64,000 bases of DNA. It comes from Devosia sediminis (GTDB lineage Bacteria; Pseudomonadota; Alphaproteobacteria; Rhizobiales; Devosiaceae). Positions 8,174 through 16,195 of this stretch are shown here, piece after piece. Made by a program: the position numbers and the translations under genes. The notes below the pieces were generated by a model. It did no database searches, was not told the origin of the DNA, and saw only the letters and a list, made by a program, of their open reading frames with translations. Location of the stretch: assembly GCF_016411825.1 (NCBI RefSeq), contig NZ_JAEKMH010000002.1, positions 310,001-374,000 of the forward strand. The letters run 5' to 3'. The stretch's first letter is position 1; every line of letters starts with the position of its first letter.

Positions 8174-9880
8174 ATGTCAGAAAGTGCTCCAATGAGCGAC
8201 ACCCCAAAACAGCCTGAAGCCGACCGCCTCGCCAAGGTCATTGCCCGCGCCGGCCTCTGCTCCCGCCGCGATGCGGAAGGTTGGATTGCCGATGGCCGCG
8301 TATCGGTCAACGGCAAGAAGGTTATCACTCCCGCCTTCAACGTCACCAGCAAGGACAAGATCGAGGTCGACGGCCTGCCGCTGGCAGCCCGCCAGGGCAC
8401 CCGCGTCTGGCTCTACCACAAGCCCGCAGGCCTCGTGGTCACCGAGAAGGACCCCGAAGGCCGCCCGACCATTTTCGAAGAACTGGGCCGCAAGGGTCTG
8501 CCGCGCGTCCTGACCGTAGGTCGCCTCGATATCAACACCGAAGGTCTGCTGTTGCTGACCAATGACGGTGGCCTGAAGCGCGTGCTCGAATTGCCCGCCA
8601 CCGGCTGGCTGCGCCGCTATCGCGTGCGCGCCTTCGGTTCGGTCACCCAGGCCCAGCTCGACAGCCTCAAGCATGGTATCACCGTCGATGGCGTGCAGTA
8701 TGGCCCGATCACCGCCACGCTCGAACGCGAGCAGGGCAGCAATGTCTGGATGGTGCTCGGCCTGCGCGAAGGCAAGAACCGCGAGGTCAAGAATGTCCTG
8801 GGGTCCCTCGGTCTCGAGGTGAACCGCCTGATCCGCATTTCCTATGGTCCCTTCCAACTCGGCGACCTCGCCGAGGGAGCGGTGGAAATGGTCAAGTCGC
8901 GCATGCTGCGCGACCAGCTCGGCAAGAAGCTCGCTGAATCCGCCGGCGTCGATTTCGAAAGCGAAGCCCCCGATATGGCGCAGTCGGCGCCGCGTGACAA
9001 CCGGCCCGTGCGCTCGCCGCGCGACCGCGCGCCACTGCGACCGCGTCCGGCCGGGCGCGATGCCGGCCCGCGCGGCTTTGGCGAAGATCGGCCCATCCGC
9101 GCCCGCCGCGTGCATTTCGATGACGATGGAAGGGCGCCCGAGGCCTATGAGCCCAAGGGTCCCGGCCGCCAGCGCCCCGATCGCGACGACCAGCCCGCCC
9201 GCAGCTTCGGCAAGCCCGCGGCGCGCCCCGAGCGCGGTGATCGCCCCGAGGGCCGCAGGGATTTCGGCGACCGCCCCAAGCGCGATTTTTCCGATCGTCC
9301 GGAGCGCGAATTCGGCGACAAGCCGGCGCGTCCCTTCAGCGATCGCACCGCCCGTGGTCCGCGCCCCCCTGAGCGCGGCGCGCGCCCTGAAGGCCGCTTC
9401 GAGGATCGGCCCAAGCGCAGCTTTGGCGACAAGCCGGCACGCGGTGGCTTCTCGGACCGTCCCAAGCGTGACTTCGGCGACCGTCCGAAGCGAGACTTTG
9501 CCGATCGTCCCAAGCGCGATTTTGGTGATCGTCCGGCGCGCGGTCAGCGTCCCGAAGGCGGTTTCGAGGGCCGTCCGCAGCGTCGTGACGGCGGCCCGGC
9601 CGGCAAATCCTTTGGCGATCGCAAGCCCTATGCCGGCAAGCGCGACGACCGTCCGCAAAGCGGACGCCCCCAGGGCGACCGCGCCGGTCGTCCCCAGGGC
9701 GACCGTTCTGGTCGTCCCGCCGGCCGGCCCTTTGGTGATCGTCCCCAGGGTGACCGTTCTGGCCGTCCCCAGGGCAAACCGTTCGCGGGCAAGCCTGGTG
9801 GCCGTCCATCCGGTCCCCGTCCCACCGGTGGCCGTCCCGATGGCGGCCGCCCGACCGGCCCGCGCAAGCCGCGCGGCTAG
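8174..9880 (+). CDS. RluB/RsuA-family rRNA pseudouridine synthase with long Arg-rich tail
   Basis: Isomerises a uridine in 23S rRNA (RluB-like) to pseudouridine. Residues 16-62 are an S4 RNA-binding domain (RLAKVIARAGLCSRRDAE). The catalytic domain follows, with Asp119 in VGRLDINTEGLLLL. From about residue 265 to 568 the protein is low complexity: repeats of FGDRPKRD/FADRPKRD, then GRPQGDR-type units, strongly basic. Such tails are common on alphaproteobacterial homologues and probably act as disordered RNA-binding extensions. The length (568 aa) is about double the catalytic core. Two ATGs (8174 and 8192) could start it. rsmD follows after three bases, so both rRNA modification genes likely form an operon. 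Confidence 0.92.
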   Translation: MSESAPMSDTPKQPEADRLAKVIARAGLCSRRDAEGWIADGRVSVNGKKVITPAFNVTSKDKIEVDGLPLAARQGTRVWLYHKPAGLVVTEKDPEGRPTIFEELGRKGLPRVLTVGRLDINTEGLLLLTNDGGLKRVLELPATGWLRRYRVRAFGSVTQAQLDSLKHGITVDGVQYGPITATLEREQGSNVWMVLGLREGKNREVKNVLGSLGLEVNRLIRISYGPFQLGDLAEGAVEMVKSRMLRDQLGKKLAESAGVDFESEAPDMAQSAPRDNRPVRSPRDRAPLRPRPAGRDAGPRGFGEDRPIRARRVHFDDDGRAPEAYEPKGPGRQRPDRDDQPARSFGKPAARPERGDRPEGRRDFGDRPKRDFSDRPEREFGDKPARPFSDRTARGPRPPERGARPEGRFEDRPKRSFGDKPARGGFSDRPKRDFGDRPKRDFADRPKRDFGDRPARGQRPEGGFEGRPQRRDGGPAGKSFGDRKPYAGKRDDRPQSGRPQGDRAGRPQGDRSGRPAGRPFGDRPQGDRSGRPQGKPFAGKPGGRPSGPRPTGGRPDGGRPTGPRKPRG

Positions 9881-9883
9881 CCC

Positions 9884-10444
9884 ATGCGCATCGTTGCCGG
9901 CAAATTCCGGGGCAAGCAGCTCACCTCGCCGTCGGACGACAGCATTCGCCCGACATCGGATCGCGCCCGCGAGTCCATGTTCAACATCCTGGGCTCGCGG
10001 CTGGGCCCGGTGCTGACAGGCAAGCGCGTGCTCGATCTCTTTGCCGGTACCGGCGCGCTGGGCCTTGAAGCGCTTTCACGCGGCGCCGACCACGTCACCT
10101 TCGTCGATACCGGCGCGGAGGCGCGGGGCATTATCCGCGACCATATCGAGGCCTTCGGCGCCGGCGGCGTTACCAAGCTTCTTCGCCGCGACGCTACGGC
10201 GCTGGGCACCCCCGGCACGTTCGGCCAGTTCGATCTGATCTTCCTCGATCCGCCCTACAACAAGGTGCTGGGTGAGAAGGCGCTGGCCGAACTTGCCGCC
10301 AATGGCTGGATCGCGCCGGGCGCCACCATTGTCTGGGAGGAGGCCGTCGAAGCGGAGGTGACCATTCCCTCAGGCTTTGAACTCGAAGATACGAGGGAAT
10401 ACGGCGCCGCCGCGGTGCGCTTCCTCGTCTGGCTCGGCGCGTAG
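9884..10444 (+). CDS. rsmD: 16S rRNA (guanine-N2-)-methyltransferase RsmD
   Basis: Methylates G966 (E. coli numbering) of 16S rRNA using S-adenosylmethionine. The 186-aa length is typical. Motifs are the N-terminal MRIVAGKFRGKQL, RPTSDRARESMFNIL, SAM-binding DLFAGTGALGLEALSRGA at residues 51-68, and catalytic DPPY at residues 122-125. The gene begins three bases after the pseudouridine synthase stop, consistent with one rRNA-maturation operon. Confidence 0.96.
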   Translation: MRIVAGKFRGKQLTSPSDDSIRPTSDRARESMFNILGSRLGPVLTGKRVLDLFAGTGALGLEALSRGADHVTFVDTGAEARGIIRDHIEAFGAGGVTKLLRRDATALGTPGTFGQFDLIFLDPPYNKVLGEKALAELAANGWIAPGATIVWEEAVEAEVTIPSGFELEDTREYGAAAVRFLVWLGA

Positions 10445-10468
10445 ACAAATCAGCGCGCCAACCGATCC

Positions 10469-10539
10469 GTCACCACCCGGCTTGTCCGGGTGGTCCATGT
10501 CGCTGCTGATGAATTGCCCGGACAAGCCGGGCAATGACG
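10469..10539. repeat. REPIN-like doublet, family 2 (CCCGGCTTGTCCGGG)
   Basis: Two palindromes, ACCCGGCTTGTCCGGGT and GCCCGGACAAGCCGGGC, face each other across a 20-bp spacer and end in GTCA/TGAC. It lies between rsmD and the GFA gene. Confidence 0.8.
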
Positions 10540-10597
10540 TTGGCGTGGGCACTGAACCTTCCCGACGCATCCGTGTTCTCCCCTCAAGGAGAACATC

Positions 10598-10975
10598 ATG
10601 GCCGAGACGATCCGAACCGGCGGCTGCCTCTGCGGCAATCTGCGTTATGAAGTGCGCGGCGAACCCTTCAAGGGCGGGCTGTGTCATTGCACCGACTGCC
10701 GGAAGGTCACCGGCACGTCCTTCCTGCACTACGCCGACTGGCGCCCGCACCAGTTCACCCAGACCGGTCCGTTCGAGACCTATGATGGGCGCTCGTTCTG
10801 CCCGCGCTGCGGCTCGCACTGTTTCAACATTTCAGACGACCAGATCGAGATCCATCTCGGCACGCTCGACGACGCGCCCAATGACATCAAGCCCCTGGTG
10901 GAAGGATGGGCCAAGCGCCGCGAGCCCTGGCTGCCCACCATCCCTGGCATTCCGATGTTCCCGGAGGATCCCTAG
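10598..10975 (+). CDS. GFA/CENP-V family zinc-binding protein
   Basis: A 125-aa member of the family named after glutathione-dependent formaldehyde-activating enzyme. Family members bind structural zinc, and most have no proven catalytic role. Zinc-ligand cysteines are visible: GGCLCGNLRY (Cys10, Cys12), CHCTDC (Cys29, Cys31, Cys34) and CPRCGSHC (Cys68, Cys71, Cys75). A Shine-Dalgarno-like AAGGAG precedes the ATG. The stop overlaps that of zur by 4 bp on the opposite strand. A link to zinc homeostasis from this position is only a suggestion. Confidence 0.88.
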   Translation: MAETIRTGGCLCGNLRYEVRGEPFKGGLCHCTDCRKVTGTSFLHYADWRPHQFTQTGPFETYDGRSFCPRCGSHCFNISDDQIEIHLGTLDDAPNDIKPLVEGWAKRREPWLPTIPGIPMFPEDP

Positions 10976-11388
10976 GCGGCCGCCTTGAGGCACTCGGCGC
11001 AACGGCCGCGGATTTCCATGGTGGTGCGCTCGGTCTTGAAGCCGGTGGCCTTGGCCCAGCCGCCGAGGCGTTCCTCGATCACGGCATCGGCGAATTCGTC
11101 CACCTTGCCGCAACCCTCGCAGATGGCGAAGGCGATCAACCCCTTACGGTGGCAATGCTCGTCGGCACAGGCGACGAAGGCATTGAGCGATTCCAGCCGG
11201 TGCGCGAGGCCGCGCTCCACCAGCTTGTCCAGCGCCCGATAGACCTGCAGCGGTGCCCGCAGGCCTTCGCTGCGCAGCTTGTCGAGAATGTCATAGGCCG
11301 AAAGCGGGGCAGGGGCGTGGTTGAGCGTGCCCAACACCAGTTCCTGGTTGCGGGTCAGATCCGCCGGCATCGCATGATCATGCGCCAT
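10972..11388 (-). CDS. zur: Zinc uptake regulator, Fur family
   Basis: Zn-responsive repressor of zinc import genes. This 138-aa Fur-family protein has an N-terminal winged helix (LTRNQELVLGTLNHAPAPLSAYDILDKLR...YRALDKLVERGLAHRLE). Its C-terminal dimerisation domain carries HCHRKG, ICEGCGKVDE and CAEC motifs, the two CxxC pairs of the structural zinc site. The ATG at 11388 is chosen because AGGAGAG lies about 8 bases before it; an earlier TTG is unlikely. It overlaps the end of znuB by 11 bp, and znuB and znuC lie upstream on the same strand. Co-transcription with its target transporter and Zur-box-like palindromes in front of the unit identify it as Zur rather than Fur or Mur. Confidence 0.92.
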   Translation of the reverse strand: MAHDHAMPADLTRNQELVLGTLNHAPAPLSAYDILDKLRSEGLRAPLQVYRALDKLVERGLAHRLESLNAFVACADEHCHRKGLIAFAICEGCGKVDEFADAVIEERLGGWAKATGFKTERTTMEIRGRCAECLKAAA

Positions 11389-12196
11389 TGTGTTCTCTCC
11401 TGCCAAACAGCCGCGACGTCGGCACCGCCAGCGATACGAGGAAGATGGCCAGTGCCATCACCACGATGCTCGGTCCCGAAGCGGTATCCCAGGTGCGCGA
11501 CCCGAACAAGCCGCCCACCACGGAAAGCACACCGAGTCCGGCGGCGACCACAGCCATCATTTCCGGCGTGGCGCTGAGCCGTCGCGCCGTCGCGGCCGGA
11601 ATGATCAACAAGGATGTGATCAGCAGCACGCCCACCAGCTTCATGGCGATGGCGATGACCGACGCCATCAGCAGCATAAGGATGATGCGGCTGACTTCCG
11701 GCCGCAGCCCCTCGGCCTCGGCCAGTTCCGGGCTGACCGTCGCCGCCAACAGCGGCCTCCAGTTGAGCACCAGGATGGCGAGGATCGCGACGCCGCCGCC
11801 ATAGATGATGGCGATGTCCTCCACCGAGACGGCAAGGATGTCGCCGAAGAGGAAACCCATGAGGTCGATGCGCACCTGCGTCAGGAAGCCGACAATGACG
11901 AGGCCCACGGCAAGGCTCGAATGGCTGAGGATGCCCAGCAGCGCATCGGTGGAGAGCGTATTCTGCCGTTGCAGCAGCAGCAGGGCGCCGGCCACCAGCG
12001 CCGCGACGGCAAACACGCCCAGCGTCACATTGACCGAGAGCAGGATGGAGAGCGCTACGCCCAGAAGCGCCGAATGCGCCATCGTATCCCCGAAATAGGC
12101 CATGCGCCGCCACACCACGAAACAGCCCAGCGGCCCGGTGACGGCGGCAAGGCCGACCCCTGCAACCAGAGCGCGTGAGAAGAAATCACCGAACAT
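11378..12196 (-). CDS. znuB: Zinc ABC transporter permease
   Basis: Inner-membrane permease of the ZnuABC high-affinity zinc importer. The 272-aa protein is hydrophobic throughout with about 8 membrane segments and has the ABC-3 family look (GPLGCFVVWRRMAYFGDTMAHSALLGVAL near the N-terminus, LLIIPAATARRLS near residue 220). The ATG at 12196 is used; the longer frame upstream reads through a REPIN repeat. It partners with ZnuC and ZnuA nearby. A 161-bp gap from znuC is filled by a repeat element. Confidence 0.95.
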   Translation of the reverse strand: MFGDFFSRALVAGVGLAAVTGPLGCFVVWRRMAYFGDTMAHSALLGVALSILLSVNVTLGVFAVAALVAGALLLLQRQNTLSTDALLGILSHSSLAVGLVIVGFLTQVRIDLMGFLFGDILAVSVEDIAIIYGGGVAILAILVLNWRPLLAATVSPELAEAEGLRPEVSRIILMLLMASVIAIAMKLVGVLLITSLLIIPAATARRLSATPEMMAVVAAGLGVLSVVGGLFGSRTWDTASGPSIVVMALAIFLVSLAVPTSRLFGRREHNGA

Positions 12197-12220
12197 GGTC
12201 GTCACCCGGAGTGTTCGACA

Positions 12221-12340
12221 TCCCCACCCTAGCCCTCCCCTCAAGGGGGAGGGGATCTGCCGGCGTGCCTGGCAAGATCGAGTTGAGTGCACCGGCCCAA
12301 AGCCCCTCCCCCTTGAGGGGAGGGGTTGGGGTGGGGGTGT
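12221..12340. repeat. REPIN-like doublet, family 1, inside the znuC-znuB operon
   Basis: Inverted pair of CCCTCCCCTCAAGGGGGAGGGG-type palindromes: the first at about 12230-12255, its inverse at about 12303-12325, with flanking CCCCACCCT / GGGGTGGGGG. It separates two genes that must be co-expressed. Confidence 0.8.
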
Positions 12341-12357
12341 CGGAAGTTGGTTCCCAC

Positions 12358-13170
12358 TCAATGCGCATGCTTGTGCCCCTCATGCCCGTGATGGTGGTCA
12401 TGTTCATGCTCGCCATGTGTCCCGACAACACAGCCATCGTCATGGTGCTCGTGGTCATGGTGGTGTTCGTAGAGCGCCAGGGCCGAACCGGCCCGGTCAC
12501 CAAAGAGGCGGAGATATTCCGGGCTGGTCTTGACGGCATTGGGCGTGCCCCGGCAGCAGACATGGCCGTTAAGGCAGATCACCGTGTCGGTCTCGGCCAT
12601 CACCACGTGGAGGTCATGCGAGATCATCAATATGCCCGCCTCGGTGGTGTCGCGGATTTGCCGGATCAACTGGTAGAGCGCCACTTCGCCCGAAAAGTCG
12701 ACGCCCTGCACCGGTTCGTCCAGCACCAGCAGGTCCGGCTTGCGGATCATCGCGCGGGCAAACAGCACGCGCTGGAATTCGCCGCCCGAAAGCTCCTGCA
12801 CTGCGGCCTTGAGCAGGCGCGCGGCGCCCACCGCATCGAGGGCGGCCATGATCGCCTCGGGCGCGTGCCGGCCCGTCAGGGTCATCAACCGCTCGACCGT
12901 CAGCGGCAGGGTCCAGTCGATGGACAGCTTCTGCGGCACATAGCCGATGGTGAGCCCCGCCTTGCGGTTGACCGTGCCCATGCTGGGCTTGAGCACGCCC
13001 GTCACCATCTTGGCCGTGGTCGACTTGCCCGAGCCATTGGGCCCGATCAGGGTGACGATCTCGCCGCGGCGGATGGCCAGATCGACGCCCTCCACCAGCA
13101 CGCGTCCACCGCTGCGCACACCGGCGCCGGCAAGCGTGATCAGGGTTTCCTTGGGGGTCAGTGCATTCAT
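12358..13170 (-). CDS. znuC: Zinc ABC transporter ATPase with His-rich C-terminal tail
   Basis: ATPase of ZnuABC that powers zinc import. It has Walker A GPNGSGKS, Q-loop YVPQKLS, signature LSGGEFQR, Walker B LLVLDEP and the H-switch MISHDLH. The ATG at 13170 has AGGA about 8 bases upstream and is preferred over an earlier in-frame codon at 13206. The last about 45 of 270 residues are rich in His, Asp and Glu (EHHHDHEHHDD, GEHEHDHHHGHEG). This tail is absent from E. coli ZnuC and could buffer or sense zinc on the cytoplasmic side. The gene is divergent from znuA across the Zur-box region. Confidence 0.95.
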   Translation of the reverse strand: MNALTPKETLITLAGAGVRSGGRVLVEGVDLAIRRGEIVTLIGPNGSGKSTTAKMVTGVLKPSMGTVNRKAGLTIGYVPQKLSIDWTLPLTVERLMTLTGRHAPEAIMAALDAVGAARLLKAAVQELSGGEFQRVLFARAMIRKPDLLVLDEPVQGVDFSGEVALYQLIRQIRDTTEAGILMISHDLHVVMAETDTVICLNGHVCCRGTPNAVKTSPEYLRLFGDRAGSALALYEHHHDHEHHDDGCVVGTHGEHEHDHHHGHEGHKHAH

Positions 13171-13231
13171 GATTCTTCCTGCGGGCCGTCGGCGAGAATT
13201 TTCCACAACCCGTCTTGACGCTCTTCAATAC

Positions 13232-13269
13232 GTTATAGCATAACACCGCCGCAAGCGTAATAACATAAC
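13232..13269. promoter_or_regulatory. Two Zur-box-like palindromes in the znuC/znuA divergent promoter
   Basis: GTTATAGCATAAC at 13232-13244 fits the alphaproteobacterial Zur pattern GTTAT-N3-ATAAC exactly. GTAATAACATAAC at 13257-13269 has one mismatch in the first half-site. They lie between the starts of znuC (13170) and znuA (13288), so one repressor could control both directions. The functional assignment is by motif similarity. Confidence 0.7.
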
Positions 13270-13287
13270 ATATCACGAGGTCGTGCC

Positions 13288-14244
13288 ATGCCCAGAACCG
13301 CTCTCCCGCTCGCCCTGTTGGCGTCACTGCTGGCAACAAGTACGGCCTTTGCCGCGCCATCGGTCGTGGCTTCCACCAAGCCGGTGCACGCGCTGGTTTC
13401 CGCCGTCATGGGCGACGTCGGCACGCCCGCCCTGATCGTCAAGGGCGCCGCTTCGCCCCATACCTATTCGCTCCGCCCCTCTGATGCCGCAGCGCTTGAA
13501 AGCGCCGACGTGGTGTTCTGGACTGGCCACAGCATGGAGCTGTTCCTGGGCGAGGCGCTCGAAAGCCTCTCCACCGGTGCCGAAGTGGTCGAACTGGCCG
13601 AGGCCCCGGGCATTGAACTCCTGCCCCTCCGTGAAGGCGGGGCGTTCGAAGCCCATTCGCATGGGGACGAAGGGCACGATCACGATCACGACCATGGCGA
13701 GGACGGTCACGACCACGCCCATGAGCATGGCGAGGGCGACATGCACTTCTGGCTCGATCCGCAAAATGCCAGGCTGATGGTCACCCAGATATCAGCCACG
13801 CTCGCGGCCGCCGACCCCGACAATGCCGCGACCTATGCCGCCAATGCCGAGGCGGAGCTGGCTCGCCTCGATGCCTTGACCACCGAGCTGACCGCCACCC
13901 TGTCGCCGGTGGCCGACAAGCCGTTCATCGTCTTCCACGACGCCTATCAGTATTTCGAGACCCGCTTCGGCCTCACGGTCGCTGGCACCGTCACCGTGTC
14001 GCCCGACGTCATGCCCGGCGCTGCCCGGATCGACGAGCTGCGCGCCAAGGTCGGCGAGCTGGGGGCCACCTGCGTCTTCGCCGAACCCAATTTCGAGCCG
14101 GCCATCATCAACACCATTGTCGAGGGCACAGAGGCGCAGGCCGGCACACTCGACCCGGAAGGCTCGGCGCTGACCGAGGGTCCCGACCTCTACCACCAGC
14201 TTCTCCGCGACCTGGCTGCCGGGCTGGTAGACTGCCTGGGCTAG
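13288..14244 (+). CDS. znuA: Zinc ABC transporter periplasmic binding protein
   Basis: Periplasmic zinc receptor of the ZnuABC importer. The 318-aa protein has a signal peptide (residues 1-23, ending AFA). It has the cluster A-I fold features: VVASTKPVHALVSAVMG and SPHTYSLRPSDA with ligand His58. A flexible His/Asp-rich loop spans about residues 123-148, typical of ZnuA and thought to capture zinc. Then come MHFWLDPQNARLM (His153), IVFHDAYQYFE and VFAEPNFEP. The final Cys is probably paired with CVFAEP in a disulphide. GAGG precedes the ATG. It is divergent from znuC under the same Zur-box-like sites. Confidence 0.96.
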   Translation: MPRTALPLALLASLLATSTAFAAPSVVASTKPVHALVSAVMGDVGTPALIVKGAASPHTYSLRPSDAAALESADVVFWTGHSMELFLGEALESLSTGAEVVELAEAPGIELLPLREGGAFEAHSHGDEGHDHDHDHGEDGHDHAHEHGEGDMHFWLDPQNARLMVTQISATLAAADPDNAATYAANAEAELARLDALTTELTATLSPVADKPFIVFHDAYQYFETRFGLTVAGTVTVSPDVMPGAARIDELRAKVGELGATCVFAEPNFEPAIINTIVEGTEAQAGTLDPEGSALTEGPDLYHQLLRDLAAGLVDCLG

Positions 14245-14277
14245 TCTGCCCGTCGCTTTCTCTATGCCCGCGTCATC

Positions 14278-14383
14278 ACCCCACCCTCAGTCCCTCCCCA
14301 TCAAGGGGAGGGAGGCGCTGGGTGCAGCGCCTGTGTTCATCGTCTCCCTCCCGCTTGTGGGGAGGGACCAAGGGTGGGGGTGC
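14278..14383. repeat. REPIN-like doublet, family 1, between znuA and aztD
   Basis: CCCTCCCCATCAAGGGGAGGG and, inverted, CCCTCCCGCTTGTGGGGAGGG, flanked by CCCCACCCTCAG / CAAGGGTGGGGG. The outer flanks pair with each other. Confidence 0.8.
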
Positions 14384-14434
14384 GGAGCATCCCTGGCCCC
14401 TACAGCCAGCATCCAGCTTCTGCCACCCAACAAC

Positions 14435-14447
14435 GTAATGTGCTAAC
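14435..14447. promoter_or_regulatory. Zur-box-like site upstream of aztD
   Basis: GTAATGTGCTAAC differs from the GTTAT-N3-ATAAC pattern at one base in each half-site. It lies just before the GGAGG ribosome-binding site and ATG of the zinc chaperone gene. This would put that gene in the Zur regulon. Confidence 0.45.
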
Positions 14448-14461
14448 ATACCGGAGGTAAT

Positions 14462-15643
14462 ATGCACAAAACTCTCGCTCTTGCCCTGCTCGCCGCTACG
14501 GCGCTCAGCGTTCCCGCCTTTGCCGATGAGGCCAGTGCCTGGCGCCTCTTCGTCGGCGATCACACCGCCCCTGAGGTCACCGCCCTCGATCTCGAAACCG
14601 GCAATGCCATCACCACCTTCCCGCTGGCCGCCCCTGCCAGCCTCTACACCGTCGATGGCGCAGTCTTCGCGGTGCAGGGTGCCGGCAACCAGGTCTCGGC
14701 GATCGATTCCGGTATCGCCATCGACGACCATGGCGATCACGGCGACATCGACATCACCGATCCCACCCTGGTGGACGCCGTGCTGAGCGGTGAAAAGCCC
14801 GCGCATTTCGTCGAGCACGATGGCAAGGTTGCCCTGTTCTTCGACGGCTCGGGTCTCGTCAGCCTCTTCAGCGCTGATGCCTGGGCCCATGATGGTGTGC
14901 TGGAAATCGAAGAGCTCGACAGCGGCACGCCGCATCACGGTCTTGCCGTGCCGTGGGGCGACTACACCTTGGTCTCCGTGGCCGATGCCGATGACGAAAA
15001 GAAGCCACGCCTCGGCCTCAACGTGCTGGACGCGGACGGCAATGTGGTGGGTGAGACCCATGCCTGCCCGGACCTGCATGGTGAAGCCGCATCCGGCAAC
15101 ATGCTGGCCGTCGGCTGCGGCGATGGCCTGCTCATCGTCTCCGGCTCTGGCGAACCCAGTGTCGAGAAGATCGACTATGCCGGATTGCCCGAAGGCAAGG
15201 TGACGACGCTGATCGGCGGGCAGGGGCTACAGTATTTCCTAGGCAATTATGGAGCCGACAAGGTGGTCATCGTCGATCCGGCCGAGGCCGAGCCCTATCG
15301 CCTCATCGACCTGCCGACCCGCCGCGTGCATTTCGTGACCGATCCGGTCCGGCCGAAATTCGCCTATGTCTTCACCGAGGACGGCCAGTTGCGCCAGCTC
15401 GATGTGGTGGCGGGTGAGTTCACCCAGGCGGTGACCGTCACCGAGCCCTATTCCATGGATGGCGAGTGGAGCCTGCCGCGGCCGCGCATCGCGGTGGCTG
15501 GCGATGTCATCGCGGTGACCGATCCCAATGAAGGCAAGGTGCATCTGATCGACGCTGAGAGCTTCACGATCACCGGCGACATCGCCGTGGAAGGCCTGCC
15601 CTACACCATCGTCGCTGTCGGCGGTTCGGGCACGGTCCACTGA
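14462..15643 (+). CDS. aztD: AztD-like periplasmic zinc metallochaperone (beta-propeller)
   Basis: A 393-aa exported protein with signal peptide MHKTLALALLAATALSVPAFA. The rest is beta-rich with propeller-blade-like repeats (VTALDLETGNAITTFPL, HLIDAESFTITGDIAVEG). A His/Asp-rich loop DDHGDHGDIDITD at about residues 88-100 and a conserved-looking HFVEHDGK are plausible metal sites. This matches AztD of Paracoccus denitrificans, a periplasmic protein that passes zinc to the ABC receptor. Here it follows znuA rather than an aztABC set, with its own GGAGG and a Zur-box-like site. Naming is from family resemblance; a generic beta-propeller protein is the alternative. Confidence 0.75.
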   Translation: MHKTLALALLAATALSVPAFADEASAWRLFVGDHTAPEVTALDLETGNAITTFPLAAPASLYTVDGAVFAVQGAGNQVSAIDSGIAIDDHGDHGDIDITDPTLVDAVLSGEKPAHFVEHDGKVALFFDGSGLVSLFSADAWAHDGVLEIEELDSGTPHHGLAVPWGDYTLVSVADADDEKKPRLGLNVLDADGNVVGETHACPDLHGEAASGNMLAVGCGDGLLIVSGSGEPSVEKIDYAGLPEGKVTTLIGGQGLQYFLGNYGADKVVIVDPAEAEPYRLIDLPTRRVHFVTDPVRPKFAYVFTEDGQLRQLDVVAGEFTQAVTVTEPYSMDGEWSLPRPRIAVAGDVIAVTDPNEGKVHLIDAESFTITGDIAVEGLPYTIVAVGGSGTVH

Positions 15644-15667
15644 TCCTGCACGCTCTACCCATCCTTC

Positions 15668-15739
15668 GTCACCACCGGGCTTGTCCCGGTGGTCCACGCC
15701 TCCGCCGCATGGATGGCCGGGACAAGCCCGGCCATGACG
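15668..15739. repeat. REPIN-like doublet, family 2
   Basis: ACCGGGCTTGTCCCGGT and GGCCGGGACAAGCCCGGCC in inverted orientation, ends GTCA/TGAC. It lies between the convergent aztD and DUF486 genes. Confidence 0.8.
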
Positions 15740-15752
15740 ACAGACGATAGAT

Positions 15753-16109
15753 CTACTTCAGCGGCCCTTTGAAGATGAAAAACGCGCCCAGTCCGATGAA
15801 GCCGAAGCCAATAGCGTGGTTCCAAGTCAGCTTCTCGCCCAGATAGAGCACCGCGAACAGCGCGAAGACGCTGAGCGAAATGACCTCCTGGATGGTCTTC
15901 AGTTCCGCCGCCGAATAGACCTCGTGCCCGATCCGGTTGGCGGGAATGGCCAGCCAGTATTCGAAAAAGGCGATGCCCCAACTGATTAGTACCACGGCCC
16001 ACAGCGCAAAACTGTGGAATTTGAGGTGCCAGTACCAGGCAAAGGTCATGAAGATATTCGACGCGACCAGAAGCCCGATCGGGGCCAGCGTGGGAAAGTT
16101 GAAGCCCAA
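15753..16109 (-). CDS. DMT-superfamily small membrane protein, DUF486
   Basis: A 118-aa inner-membrane protein with four predicted helices and the DUF486 signature (SNIFMTFAWYWHLKF, ISWGIAFFEYWLAIPANRIGHEVYSAAELKTIQEVISL, EKLTWNHAIGFGFI). The family belongs to the drug/metabolite transporter clan; substrates are unknown. The start appears to be TTG at 16109, since the next ATG would remove the first helix. It lies 86 bp downstream of the DUF2164 gene on the same strand and may be co-transcribed with it. Confidence 0.9.
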   Translation of the reverse strand: MGFNFPTLAPIGLLVASNIFMTFAWYWHLKFHSFALWAVVLISWGIAFFEYWLAIPANRIGHEVYSAAELKTIQEVISLSVFALFAVLYLGEKLTWNHAIGFGFIGLGAFFIFKGPLK

Positions 16110-16195
16110 TTTGTCACCAGAAGAGGAGCGAATCGGCCCGCCTTGCGGCCGCCTTCACTTCTCTTCCGTCGCCGCCCCGCGCTTGGCAAGCGCCC

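Noticed and set aside
9240..9860. Short regularly spaced repeats that could suggest a CRISPR-like array
   Set aside because: The units are in-frame codon repeats of an Arg-rich protein tail with 24-36 bp periodicity and no unique spacers; no cas genes are present.
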